This document shows, in pieces, positions 42,096 to 50,047 of a stretch of DNA of 50,047 nt. A program made the translations under genes and the position numbers. A model generated the notes under the pieces. The model searched no databases and had not been told where the DNA came from. It saw only the letters and a program-made list of their open reading frames with translations. Where the stretch lies: assembly GCA_024762925.1 (NCBI GenBank), contig JANTGM010000037.1, forward strand, positions 1 to 50,047. Reading direction: 5' to 3'. The DNA comes from Kofleriaceae bacterium. Its GTDB lineage: Bacteria > Myxococcota_A > Polyangia > Haliangiales > Haliangiaceae. Positions within the stretch are counted from its first letter, which is position 1. Each line of letters begins with the position of its first letter.

Positions 42096-45000
42096 ATGGG
42101 CAGTTGTCGATTGGTTGTTGTTGCTCTGCTCGCTGCATTTGGCTGCGCAAGTCCCAACGCCGAGCCGCCCTTTGTAGGGCCAGGGCCGGGGCTCATCTTT
42201 AGTTACCCAGGTGATGGCCAATTGGATGTGCCAACCCGTGCTCGGGTTGCTGTGGCGTTCTCACAGCCTATCGATGCAACCGCGATTGGGCCGTCGTGCT
42301 CCGTTGGTGGTGGCACGATTCGCGGTGGACTCTGCCTGGTGGGGCCTAATGGGCCCGTGGCTGGCGCCTGGGACGTTGTGGGGGATGGTCGAGCGGCCGA
42401 ATTCACTGCAGCAGCACAGCTACCGACAGCAACGAGCTTTGAACTCTTCATCGATCCAAGGGTTCTAGAAGCTGGCGCAGGCAATATCTCAGCAGAGACC
42501 CCTGTCATTCATTTCACGACTCGTGGTGGTGGCAGCAAGGTCGGAATTGCTCCAGAGGTCATCGGAATCCAGGGGGATCCTGCTGATCGCTTCTTGCCTG
42601 GATCCACAACTACGCCGACATTTCCGGTCTCAAATCTGGCGACCTTTCGCTTGGTCTTCTCCGAGCCCATGGATGCACGCACTGCAGTAATGGGCGTGGG
42701 GCTGGAGTTTGTTGCCGTTGGGGCGGGAGGCGATGAAGTCGTGGAGGGAACTGTGCTCGCCCAAGGACGGCATCTGAGCTTTGATCCAGAAGACGATTTG
42801 GAGGCGGATCGAACGTACGAGCTTCGCATCACAGGCGCGCTTCGCGATCTCGGAGGGGAGGCCGCGGTTCCCCAGGTGTATTCCTTTCGGCCGGTAGCGA
42901 GTTATGAAGGGGCGCCACCGTTTCCCAGCGTGCTCGACGTGGACCCAGGAGTTGGAGATCAGAACTTTCCCCAGCCCTCGGGCATAAGCAGTCTGACGCA
43001 AAACAACGTCGAGTTGACCTCGCGGCTCATTGGACAAAACCGCATAGAACTCCTCGATGGCCAAGTCGCCATCTCTCTTGGGCATCCGATTCTCTTCGAT
43101 GCCGCCGTGCCCGTCGTGATCCGCCGCGGGCAGTCGCTGCACTCTACTGGCCTCGACGTGGCGCTTGGCGGAGTTGTGAGCGCTGGCTTGCAAACCGGCG
43201 ATTTGCGCCTGAGCTTTGCCAGCGACGTCACAGGCTTTCTGGTGAGAAATCGCTTCTGGCCCGCGAGTACGATTCCCGACAACGTCGAGGCACCGCTTCA
43301 GGTGTATCTGAGCTTCGATATCGCCGTTTCCGGGCTCGATCCCTTTGGTAATGCCGTGCTGACACAAACCATTCTCGGTGTGCAGGCGACGGGCGTTGCG
43401 GAGGTTGTGGATGGAGAGTTGCACATCGCAAACGTTGGAGCGCTGGAACTCGACCTACTCGGCATTACCCGCGCGCCAACAACACTCGCCCTTGCGATGA
43501 GCACAACGTCGACGGGAGCAGCTCCTCGAGATACCGATCCGCCAGCGCTGCTTTCGACCTATCCCGCGCCAGGGGCGGCGCTCTTCGAAACCACTGATAG
43601 CATTGTTCTTACATTCACCGAACCGATGCGTTTGCGCGGAAGTGACGCCGCAGAGCTTCGCACCGATTTTGATGCGGTAGTACCCGCGGAGTATCGGGCA
43701 TCAGGAAGCATGATCGTGATTACCCCGCTTGAGCCGTTGGAGCCAGGGCAGGGCTTTCGAGTCCATCTTGGTGGCGGAGTTGCCGATATGCACGGCAATA
43801 GCTGGGCGAGCGATCCGGACGATCCTAGCGGTGGCTCGGGAGTTGTGTCCTTTACGACCGCAGAGATTGCGAGTTCTTCTGAACTCCCCCCAACGCTTGT
43901 CACCGTCTATCCAGGTGCGCCATGTTCGCTGCCCGGGCAGGGAGCTGGGAATCGACACTGTGAGTCGGGTGAACCCGATGATGGCGACTACTTGCCATTT
44001 GAGTTGCCAGCCAATCACGCGATGGAGATCCTCTTCGACCAGCCCATGGACCTCTCGAGCATGACCTTGGGAACAGCTTGCGGCGAAGGGGCCATTCGGG
44101 TTGAGGAACGCTCTGGCAATGATTGCGTTCGGGCGATTCCCGGGACGCTCTTGCGCAGCGAGCGGGCGCTGCGCTTTGTGCCTGAGTCTCCTTGGACGCC
44201 CGGGCAAACCTACCAGCTGCATCTCAATGTGGGCGGCAATAGTAGCTGCGCTCCGAATGAACTCTGTGGTGCGAATGGGCTGCCACTGAATACCAATCCC
44301 CTCGCCTCCGCCGACTCCGCTGGGGGGCCAGCTGCGGTCTTCTTCTTTGTAGGTACGGAGGTTTCGCCGACGGATGTCATAGTTACCAACACGCGGCCCA
44401 TCGTCGATCGCAATGGCAACGCTGTGGTCGATGCGGATGAGACGGTTGGTGACACCAATCTGGCCTCCATTCGCTTGGCAGGTGTAAGTGGCTTGGTCTC
44501 CAGTGCCAGCTTCGACATGGAGGATTGCGACGCGTCGACGGCTGAGATCGAGGGCTGCTTGCACCTGAGCGGTGACTTGGTAGTGCGCCTTGAAGAGAGC
44601 CAGGAGAACTGTCGCATAGACACTGCCAATGGGCCCATTGCCGCCGAGCACTGTGTTCCGGTCGAAGTAAGCCCAGGAGCCCTCTACGGCACGCAGTTGA
44701 CCATGGACGCGAACATCCTAGGGCTCGGTCTGGTCAACGATTTGGCAACGGGAAAGATCGTTCTTCGAACCAGGCAAAACGGCGGTCCTATTCGAGGCTT
44801 CATCGTGGAGAACGCGAGTGGTCAACCTGAACTCTTCGTCACCCTGGACACCTTCATGGATGCACCGGACCTATCAATCCTTGGCGGCTTGGCAAGTCAC
44901 GATCTCAAGAGCAAAGAACTGGCAGTGCAATTGCGCGGTCCGGTCGAATTCCGGGACGACGGTAGGCTAAGGATTGTTCTTAGCAATGAGACGCTGATTG

Positions 45001-45119
45001 CATTAGATGTCGAGATTCGGACTCTGGGCATCAATTCGGGGACGATGTCGATGGAAATTGCGCCCGGGGCTATGGTGGTGGACTTTGTGAGTCGGTCCGC
45101 TCGAGGAGGGCTTCGATAG
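42096..45119 (+). CDS. Large lipoprotein with repeated Big_5-type Ig-like domains
   Basis: The protein is about 1007 aa. The signal sequence ends with a lipobox (LLAAFGCAS). At least four domains show the Big_5 (SwmB-like) pattern of a hydrophobic strand followed by F-x-E/Q-P-M: RVAVAFSQPIDATAIG, TFRLVFSEPMDARTA, SIVLTFTEPMRLRG and MEILFDQPMDLSSM, with later strands such as FDPEDDLEADRTYELRI. A middle part (ISLGHPILFDAAVPVV) and the last 250 residues are beta-rich but unrecognised. The likely role is adhesion or surface structure. ATG 42096 has AGGA 8 nt upstream; the longer frame is not needed. Its stop overlaps the start of the OmpW-like gene. Confidence 0.85.
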   Translation: MGSCRLVVVALLAAFGCASPNAEPPFVGPGPGLIFSYPGDGQLDVPTRARVAVAFSQPIDATAIGPSCSVGGGTIRGGLCLVGPNGPVAGAWDVVGDGRAAEFTAAAQLPTATSFELFIDPRVLEAGAGNISAETPVIHFTTRGGGSKVGIAPEVIGIQGDPADRFLPGSTTTPTFPVSNLATFRLVFSEPMDARTAVMGVGLEFVAVGAGGDEVVEGTVLAQGRHLSFDPEDDLEADRTYELRITGALRDLGGEAAVPQVYSFRPVASYEGAPPFPSVLDVDPGVGDQNFPQPSGISSLTQNNVELTSRLIGQNRIELLDGQVAISLGHPILFDAAVPVVIRRGQSLHSTGLDVALGGVVSAGLQTGDLRLSFASDVTGFLVRNRFWPASTIPDNVEAPLQVYLSFDIAVSGLDPFGNAVLTQTILGVQATGVAEVVDGELHIANVGALELDLLGITRAPTTLALAMSTTSTGAAPRDTDPPALLSTYPAPGAALFETTDSIVLTFTEPMRLRGSDAAELRTDFDAVVPAEYRASGSMIVITPLEPLEPGQGFRVHLGGGVADMHGNSWASDPDDPSGGSGVVSFTTAEIASSSELPPTLVTVYPGAPCSLPGQGAGNRHCESGEPDDGDYLPFELPANHAMEILFDQPMDLSSMTLGTACGEGAIRVEERSGNDCVRAIPGTLLRSERALRFVPESPWTPGQTYQLHLNVGGNSSCAPNELCGANGLPLNTNPLASADSAGGPAAVFFFVGTEVSPTDVIVTNTRPIVDRNGNAVVDADETVGDTNLASIRLAGVSGLVSSASFDMEDCDASTAEIEGCLHLSGDLVVRLEESQENCRIDTANGPIAAEHCVPVEVSPGALYGTQLTMDANILGLGLVNDLATGKIVLRTRQNGGPIRGFIVENASGQPELFVTLDTFMDAPDLSILGGLASHDLKSKELAVQLRGPVEFRDDGRLRIVLSNETLIALDVEIRTLGINSGTMSMEIAPGAMVVDFVSRSARGGLR

Positions 45120-45955
45120 TGATGCGAACAGGAGCCTTGGCGGCGGTACTTCTCGGTTCCAGTGGCGCAGTGGCATTTGCTGATGAAGTCTCGCCCACCG
45201 CTTCGGAGACGACAGCAAAACGCGTCTACGCGCGGGCGGCGATCCTTCACATGCAGCCCAACGTGAGTAGCGATGAGGTCTCGCTCTCGAATCTAAGCCC
45301 GTTTGCCGAGCTTGCAATCGAACCTGGCCCGATTGCGAATTCTGGCGTTGGCGTCGACTCCGTAACAATTCCGGCTTTGCTGGTGGGCTACGTCTTGCCC
45401 TATTGGGACGGGCGAGTCAGCATCGAAACTCTGATCGGTGCACCTGTCGAACTCAGCATGAAGGCGGAAGGCAGTCTGGCAAATGAGTCGATTGCTCCCT
45501 TCGCTCTAGGAAATGTTCCTACGGGAGTCCCTGCTGTGGGTGCCGAACTCGGCCGTGCAAAAGCATTGCCGCCGATCGTCACAGGGGTGTATCGCTTTGA
45601 CCCGTGGAAACAGCGATTGCGGCCTTACCTAGGAGCGGGGCTTGCGTACATGCACATCTATGATGCGGAGATCAGCAACCCCGTGCTCACCGAGGTGAGT
45701 GTCCCTGCGTTGGACGTGAGCGATGGAATTGGCGCAGTGCTGCAAGCGGGCTTGGAGACGACGATCCACGGGCGCTACTTTGCTGCACTCGATGTGAAGG
45801 CCATCGTCGGCATGAGTATGGAGGCGAGAGTCCGGGATATCTACATTCGCACGCCAGAGTTACCGCTCTTCGAAATGGCGCACGCTGGCGATGCCACAGT
45901 GGACATCGGCATGACGCCAATCATCATTAGCGCTGGGGTTGGCGCCGAGTTCTAA
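45119..45955 (+). CDS. OmpW-family outer-membrane beta-barrel protein
   Basis: The protein is about 278 aa. A signal peptide (GALAAVLLGSSGAVAFAD) is followed by alternating beta-strand sequence that fits OmpW: RAAILHMQPN near the N-terminus, LLVGYVLPYWDGRVSIETLIG, PPIVTGVYRF, LRPYLGAGLAYMHIYDAE and the final TPIIISAGVGAEF, which ends with the aromatic residue typical of outer-membrane barrels. It forms a small hydrophobic channel. GTG 45119 has AGGAGG at 9-nt spacing; ATG 45122 is the other possibility. It is coupled to the upstream lipoprotein (TAGTG overlap), so the two likely function together at the surface. Confidence 0.85.
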   Translation: MMRTGALAAVLLGSSGAVAFADEVSPTASETTAKRVYARAAILHMQPNVSSDEVSLSNLSPFAELAIEPGPIANSGVGVDSVTIPALLVGYVLPYWDGRVSIETLIGAPVELSMKAEGSLANESIAPFALGNVPTGVPAVGAELGRAKALPPIVTGVYRFDPWKQRLRPYLGAGLAYMHIYDAEISNPVLTEVSVPALDVSDGIGAVLQAGLETTIHGRYFAALDVKAIVGMSMEARVRDIYIRTPELPLFEMAHAGDATVDIGMTPIIISAGVGAEF

Positions 45956-46070
45956 GCGACCTTGGGGCCTTGCTAGAGGGGAGTGTGTTGCGCTGCGGCG
46001 AGCTCAAAGAGCAGCAACCCTGCAGCGAATCCATCCGCCCTTCGATCGACTGCGAGTCCTCGTGCCTGTT

Positions 46071-47162
46071 CTAGCCTTCTTGTGCCTGATTGAGCGCTTC
46101 GGCCTGGTTGTGGGCCCGCAAGGCATCGATGAGCTCGCCGATTTCTCCGTCGAGAATCGACTTGAGGTTTCGCTTGCTCAAGTTGATGCGATGGTCGGTG
46201 ATGCGGTCCTGCGGGAAATTGTAGGTGCGAATCTTGTCGGATCTGTCGCCGGACTTGACGAGATCACGTCGCTGGTCGCGCTCAAAGGCCTCCTGCTCGG
46301 CGAGCTTGGCTTCAAGTAGACGAGAGCGCAGAACGCGTAGCGCTGAGGCTTTGTTCTTGTGCTGCGATTTTTCGTTTTGACAGATAACGACCGTGCCTGT
46401 GGGAATGTGCGTTACACGAACCGCAGAGTCGGTGGTGTTGACGGATTGGCCGCCGGGGCCGCTGGAGCGATAGACATCAAAGCGCAGGTCGCTCTCGTTG
46501 AGTTGCACGTCCACGTCTTCGGCTTCGGGCAGCACCACGACGGTAGCCGCGGAGGTATGAACTCGGCCCTGGCTCTCCGTGGAAGGCACTCGCTGCACTC
46601 GGTGCACACCACTTTCAAACTTGAGTTGCGAGTACACGTTCTTGCCCTCGATGAGCACGATGACTTCCTTGTACCCCCCGCTTGTGCCTTCCGTGCTTGA
46701 GAGTTCTTCTGTCTTCCAGTTGAAGCGCTCGGCGTAGCGCATGTACATACGGTAGAGGTCGCCAGCGAAGAGCGCGGCTTCATCGCCACCGGTTCCTGCG
46801 CGAATCTCCAGGACGATATTCTTGGAGTCCAGCGGGTCTTTGGGAAGCAGGAGAACCTTGATGGCCTGCTGCTGCTCTTCAATCGACTCCTCAAGCTCCT
46901 TGACCTCTTCTTTGGCCATCTCGCGCATATCCGCGTCATCGCTCTCAGCGAGCATGGCCTTTGCTTGTGCCAAGTCGTCCTCGGTCTTCACATACACAGC
47001 CCAAGCGCTCACCATGGCGTCGATGTCTGCATGCTCTTTGCTGAGCTTGGCAAACTCACCACGCTTCGAGATGACGTCTGGGTCGCCCAACAACGACGAG
47101 AGCTCGTTGTAACGGCGCTTGAGGCCAGCCATCTTTTCGCGAAATGCGGCTTCTTCGAACAT
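46071..47162 (-). CDS. prfA: Peptide chain release factor 1
   Basis: RF1 ends translation at UAA and UAG. The 363-aa protein has the RF1-type codon-recognition motif as P-S-T in [14 protein letters not shown] (PxT rather than the RF2 SPF), and the universal GGQ in [20 protein letters not shown] for peptidyl-tRNA hydrolysis. The N-terminal coiled region ([20 protein letters not shown]) is typical. It starts at ATG 47162, 5 nt after the DUF1385 stop, in the common rpmE-DUF1385-prfA arrangement. Confidence 0.97.
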   Translation of the reverse strand: MFEEAAFREKMAGLKRRYNELSSLLGDPDVISKRGEFAKLSKEHADIDAMVSAWAVYVKTEDDLAQAKAMLAESDDADMREMAKEEVKELEESIEEQQQAIKVLLLPKDPLDSKNIVLEIRAGTGGDEAALFAGDLYRMYMRYAERFNWKTEELSSTEGTSGGYKEVIVLIEGKNVYSQLKFESGVHRVQRVPSTESQGRVHTSAATVVVLPEAEDVDVQLNESDLRFDVYRSSGPGGQSVNTTDSAVRVTHIPTGTVVICQNEKSQHKNKASALRVLRSRLLEAKLAEQEAFERDQRRDLVKSGDRSDKIRTYNFPQDRITDHRINLSKRNLKSILDGEIGELIDALRAHNQAEALNQAQEG

Positions 47163-47166
47163 GTGG

Positions 47167-48204
47167 CTACGCTACCAGAGGAAGCTCGATTTCGTCGGTG
47201 CTAACGAACACTTCGTAGCTTCCATCGCCGAGTACTACACGACTCGCCTCTGGTTGCTGTTCGCGCCACAAGGTTTTTCGAATGGAGAGGAGTGCGATTT
47301 CAAGTTGGGCATCATCTGGCTCGCGCGTGGTGATTTTCTGCAGAAGCATGCCAGGAGCTGAGAGAGTGCGCGCCAAACGGCTGGTTTCGCAGTGCTTGCC
47401 TGCCAAGCGAATGAGCTCATAGGAGAGGCCTGCGACCGGAAACATGAGGGGGATTTTGATGCCGATCTTGAGCAAGTGATCGACAGTGGCACTATTTGCG
47501 ATCGGAATGCTCAGAAGGGCCGAGAAGAGAACCACGGACACCATGATGACGATGAGCAGGAAGGACGTTCCACATCGGGGATGGAACCGACTCATGCGTC
47601 GGGCGTTCGCAACCGTAAGGTCATGTCCCAGCTCGTAGGTGAAGATCGCCTTATGTTCGGCACCATGGTACTGAAACACGCGTTGCACATCGGGCAGCAA
47701 GGAGATTGCCGCCATGTAGCCAACCAGAATCGCGAGCTTGATGATGCCATCGACAGCGTGAAACGTCACCGAGGATGCGTCAAAGCCGAACATGCTGCCA
47801 AGCCCCCAGGCGGCCAGATGGGGCGCTCCTACAAAGAGGGCGAGCCCGAATACCAGCGAGACGGCGATCATGCCGACAAGTTCCAGGCTGGAGGACTGCT
47901 CGGGCTGCTTGGCAGATCGCGCGCCCAAAGAGCGAGGTGGTGGCGGCCCCGTCTCACTCACCATCTGCTGATTCGCCGAGAACGTCAGGGCACTGAGGCC
48001 ATTGACAAGCGATTCGAGAAGCACAATGCCTCCGCGCATGATTGGCAGGCGGAGGAAACGAAGGTTGCCCCATAGGGGGCGCCACTCATCTTCCTTAATG
48101 ACGATAGAGCCGTTTGGGCGCCTGCAGACCACCGCCAAGGAACGCGGTGATCGCATCATGACGCCCTCGATGACCGCTTGGCCACCTACGGCGGGTTTGC
48201 TCAC
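47167..48204 (-). CDS. DUF1385 (YqhQ-like) membrane protein
   Basis: This is a 345-aa protein of the DUF1385 family: [20 protein letters not shown] at the start, several membrane helices, and the signature [14 protein letters not shown] followed by [19 protein letters not shown]. The function is unknown, but it is conserved next to prfA and rpmE in many bacteria. The start is GTG 48204, overlapping the rpmE stop by one base (TAGTG). The C-terminal region is cytoplasmic. Confidence 0.93.
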   Translation of the reverse strand: MSKPAVGGQAVIEGVMMRSPRSLAVVCRRPNGSIVIKEDEWRPLWGNLRFLRLPIMRGGIVLLESLVNGLSALTFSANQQMVSETGPPPPRSLGARSAKQPEQSSSLELVGMIAVSLVFGLALFVGAPHLAAWGLGSMFGFDASSVTFHAVDGIIKLAILVGYMAAISLLPDVQRVFQYHGAEHKAIFTYELGHDLTVANARRMSRFHPRCGTSFLLIVIMVSVVLFSALLSIPIANSATVDHLLKIGIKIPLMFPVAGLSYELIRLAGKHCETSRLARTLSAPGMLLQKITTREPDDAQLEIALLSIRKTLWREQQPEASRVVLGDGSYEVFVSTDEIELPLVA

Positions 48205-48455
48205 TACTCAGCAGCGCTGTCGGTGCTCTTGGCCTCAGCCGGAGCATCAGCGGCAGCGCGCTTGTATTTGCGATTGAATCGCTCAACGCGACCAGCAGCA
48301 TCAACGATCTTCTGCTTGCCCGTGTAGAACGGGTGGCATGCACTACAGACCTCGATTTGAAAATCGTCTCGGGTGCTGTTGGTGTCGTAAATAACGCCGC
48401 AAGAACAAGTGATCTTGGTGGGCGTGTACTCAGGGTGATTTGCAGAAGCCTTCAT
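48204..48455 (-). CDS. rpmE: Large-subunit ribosomal protein bL31
   Basis: This is an 83-aa bL31 protein of the zinc-ribbon (C+) form: cysteines in [12 protein letters not shown] and [12 protein letters not shown], then [12 protein letters not shown]. The Ala/Glu-rich tail of about 15 residues is longer than in E. coli. The start is ATG 48455; the 16-residue extension upstream does not fit. It lies between the rho-like gene and DUF1385, a widespread arrangement. Confidence 0.96.
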   Translation of the reverse strand: MKASANHPEYTPTKITCSCGVIYDTNSTRDDFQIEVCSACHPFYTGKQKIVDAAGRVERFNRKYKRAAADAPAEAKSTDSAAE

Positions 48456-48530
48456 AGTCGTACCTTGGGTTCGTAAGAGGCGGGTATATAGCAGGTTGCA
48501 CACCGCCCTGCTAGTAGGGGTTTCCTAAAT

Positions 48531-48566
48531 TCACGCTTTCTGGTTGCGTGACCCTCGCTTTGCGAG
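48531..48566 (-). terminator. Two hairpins between the rho-like gene and rpmE
   Basis: TCACGC-TTTCTGGTT-GCGTGA (48531-48551) and CTCGC-TTT-GCGAG (48554-48566) lie 60-100 bases downstream of the rho-like stop codon. Neither is followed by a clear T-run on the minus strand. They may stabilise or attenuate transcription into rpmE. Confidence 0.4.
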
Positions 48567-48627
48567 TGCTTGTGTAACGCGTGGAAAATATAAGAAAATT
48601 GCAATGGGCAGGAAGATCGAGGACACG

Positions 48628-49830
48628 CTACAGATCCGCTTCGAGGGCCTTGAGCGCTTTGTGGTAGTCGCCACAGTCGCGCCCGGTCAACCCCGCGCGG
48701 AGGCCAGCGAGGTGCTTCTGGTCGTCAGCATCGAGAAAGTTCGACTCTTCCGGGTTGTAGACTCCATCTTGCTCCAAGGCCAGTGCGCAACCAGCTGCAG
48801 CGGCTTGTGCCGAGAGTTGGATGGTCGCGTTCGCCGAATCGGACAACTCTTGTCGCAGATACGCATCGATGGCCGAGCCCGAGTCGCGCAACAGAGCGAT
48901 GACTGTGATGGAGCCAGCGCCTTTGAGATTTCGGCCGGCCCCCAACAGGCGGCGTGTTGCCTGCATGCCTCGCGGGCTAAGACCGCCAGGAAGGGCCATC
49001 CCGCTTGCGGGGGATGTTTGGCTCGCCGCACTTGCAAGCCGAGAGAGAGAGTCGACAACGATGAGGACATCCTTGCCCTTGTCGGCGGCGCGCTTGGCAT
49101 TCTCTACCACCACATCGGTAATTTGCGTGTGCCTTTGGGCCGGCTCATCGAAGCTCGAGCTGGCGATTTCGCCCGGGGCCGCTGCAAGATACTCGCTCAC
49201 AAATTCGGGGCGCTGCCCAATGACAAGGCAGGTGAGGTCGTACTCACTCTTGTGATGCTTTGCTGCATTGGCCAGCTCCAACAAGAGAGTGTCGCTCTGA
49301 GTGCGGGGTGGTGCAAAGACCAGGGCACGCTGTCCCTTGCCCAGTGGACAGAGCAGATCAAAGAGCTTTGATGACGCACTGGTGTGGGCCAGGTTGATGC
49401 GTTCGGATGAATAGACTGCGGTTCTCTCGGAAAATCCCTGGCTTGTTGTTGCCTTGTCGGTGGAGAGACCGTTGATCGTTTCTACGCGAAGCAGCGCGAA
49501 GTAGCGCTCGCTCTCCTTAGGAGGGCGCACTTGCCCTGTGACGTCATCGCCGGTGTTTAAGTGAAAGCGGCGAATTTGTGATGGTGAGACATAGATGTCT
49601 TGTGGACTTGGTGAAAAGTCGTCCTTCGACCCCCGGAGGAAGCCAAAACCGTCTCCGAGGATTTCAAGCGTGCCTGCGCTTGCTACCGCACCACCGGCCT
49701 TTGTGTGTGCACGGAGAATCTCAAGGATAAGTTGGGGGGCGTCCTTTGGATCGGAGGGCGTAAGCCCTTGCGAGGCGGCCTTGGCATTGAGCTCATCGAG
49801 TGAGCTTTTCTTGAGTTCATTGAGGTGCAT
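48628..49830 (-). CDS. Rho-like protein lacking ATPase catalytic residues
   Basis: This 400-aa homologue of transcription terminator Rho is close to full length. The Rho N-terminal helices (MHLNELKKSSLDELNAK) and the cold-shock-like RNA-binding domain are well kept: GDGFGFLRGSKDDFSPSP, DIYVSPSQIRRFHLNTGDDV and PPKESERYFALL. The ATPase domain keeps overall similarity (LGKGQRALVFAPP, SFDEPAQRHTQI, VDSLSRLASAAS), but the P-loop APPKAGKT is replaced by APPRTQSD. The usual DERPEE becomes GQRPEF, and the Arg finger in GSRMD becomes GSAID. Helicase activity is therefore unlikely. It sits where normal rho is often found. Start is ATG 49830; the longer frame enters the repeat element. Confidence 0.9.
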   Translation of the reverse strand: MHLNELKKSSLDELNAKAASQGLTPSDPKDAPQLILEILRAHTKAGGAVASAGTLEILGDGFGFLRGSKDDFSPSPQDIYVSPSQIRRFHLNTGDDVTGQVRPPKESERYFALLRVETINGLSTDKATTSQGFSERTAVYSSERINLAHTSASSKLFDLLCPLGKGQRALVFAPPRTQSDTLLLELANAAKHHKSEYDLTCLVIGQRPEFVSEYLAAAPGEIASSSFDEPAQRHTQITDVVVENAKRAADKGKDVLIVVDSLSRLASAASQTSPASGMALPGGLSPRGMQATRRLLGAGRNLKGAGSITVIALLRDSGSAIDAYLRQELSDSANATIQLSAQAAAAGCALALEQDGVYNPEESNFLDADDQKHLAGLRAGLTGRDCGDYHKALKALEADL

Positions 49831-49897
49831 CGGTAGAGCTAAGGCTTGTATCACCTTTTTCGGGCCCTGGTGCCAACTGCGACAATGTGAGCTTGTG

Positions 49898-50047
49898 CTA
49901 GTGCGCGATTCATGAAGATAGAACGCGCTCACTCGCCTTCTCGCCCGCTGGAGACTGGCTCTGCCAGTCTTCTTCGTTGTTCCTCGGTCGCTTGCCCCAG
50001 CAAACTCCCTCTTCCCGCCTCGCCAGCAAACGAGCTGACTTCGCGAT
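49898..50047 (-). repeat. Inverted-repeat (MITE-like) element upstream of the rho-like gene, cut by the window end
   Basis: This element is opposite in orientation to the cheD-cheB copies. It begins CTAGTGCGCGATTCATGAAG, matching the terminal repeat of the 30498-30679 element. It contains an 8-bp stem AGACTGGC-TCT-GCCAGTCT (49952-49970) and, read on the minus strand, TTTGCTGGGGCAAGCGACCG plus GGCGGGAAGAGGGAG, all shared with the copy upstream of hflX. The other end is beyond the window. It lies about 70 bp upstream of the rho-like start codon. Confidence 0.8.

Noticed and set aside
42630-43424. Antisense frame of 264 codons, and another at 43701-44651
   Set aside because: Both are shadows of the large Big_5-type lipoprotein; composition is atypical and no motif is visible.
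47392-48075. Plus-strand 227-codon frame opposite DUF1385
   Set aside because: DUF1385 has clear family motifs on the other strand; this frame has none.
48544-49371. Plus-strand 275-codon frame opposite the rho-like gene
   Set aside because: The minus strand encodes unmistakable Rho motifs through the same region.

Overview
The window looks like chromosomal DNA of a delta-proteobacterium-type Gram-negative predator or social bacterium (Myxococcota, Bradymonadota or a close relative). The evidence is indirect: several lipoproteins with cysteine-rich or YWTN-repeat regions, two secreted proteins with MYXO-CTERM-like tails (short Cys-containing linker, hydrophobic helix, Arg/Lys cluster), an AgmX/PglI-like protein, a zincin, a trypsin and a golvesin-domain peptidase, and a large chemotaxis-type operon. 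No rRNA, tRNA or CRISPR array was seen, and there is no phage or transposase gene. Genes cover nearly everything. The longest non-coding stretches (16412-16688 and 30502-30868) are filled by a short inverted-repeat element family.

Layout. 1-12.3 kb: Crp-type regulator, CPBP membrane protease, AgmX-like anchored protein, NAD synthetase, exported transglutaminase, a transporter-HEAT-cNMP fusion, an exported dikinase-like protein and an MFS-like transporter. 12.5-22.1 kb: cyclophilin, lipoproteins, a BioF2-like acyltransferase, SlyX, HflX, zincin, M15-like peptidase with golvesin domain, and SelA, which implies selenocysteine use. 22.3-31.9 kb: a chemosensory operon in the order mcp, STAS, cheY, cheA, cheW, mcp, cheR, cheD, [two repeat elements], cheB. 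31.9-36.3 kb: moxR, DUF58 and a TgpA-like membrane transglutaminase. 36.5-38.9 kb: tetR(fadR-like), etfB and etfA, with an operator at the tetR start codon and a strong intrinsic terminator at the end. 39-46 kb: DsbA-like and TlpA-like thioredoxins, secreted trypsin, a large Big_5-type lipoprotein and an OmpW-like porin. 46-50 kb: rho-like, rpmE, DUF1385 and prfA.

Most notable points. (i) The Rho homologue in the usual rho-rpmE-DUF1385-prfA position keeps its RNA-binding part but has lost the P-loop Lys/Thr, the catalytic Asp-Glu and the Arg finger, so it reads as a pseudo-ATPase. (ii) A MITE-like repeat family bounded by CTAG and imperfect terminal inverted repeats sits repeatedly on TAG stop codons (slyX, cheD, probably the MFS gene and crp) and lies upstream of hflX, cheB and rho. 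(iii) The soluble receptor of the chemosensory operon carries a five-unit histone-H1-like Lys/Ala/Pro tail, suggesting a nucleoid-bound array as reported for FrzCD of Myxococcus xanthus. (iv) An exported protein has the domain order of glucan water dikinase. (v) The tetR-etfBA operon carries a near-exact copy of the Bacillus FadR box.
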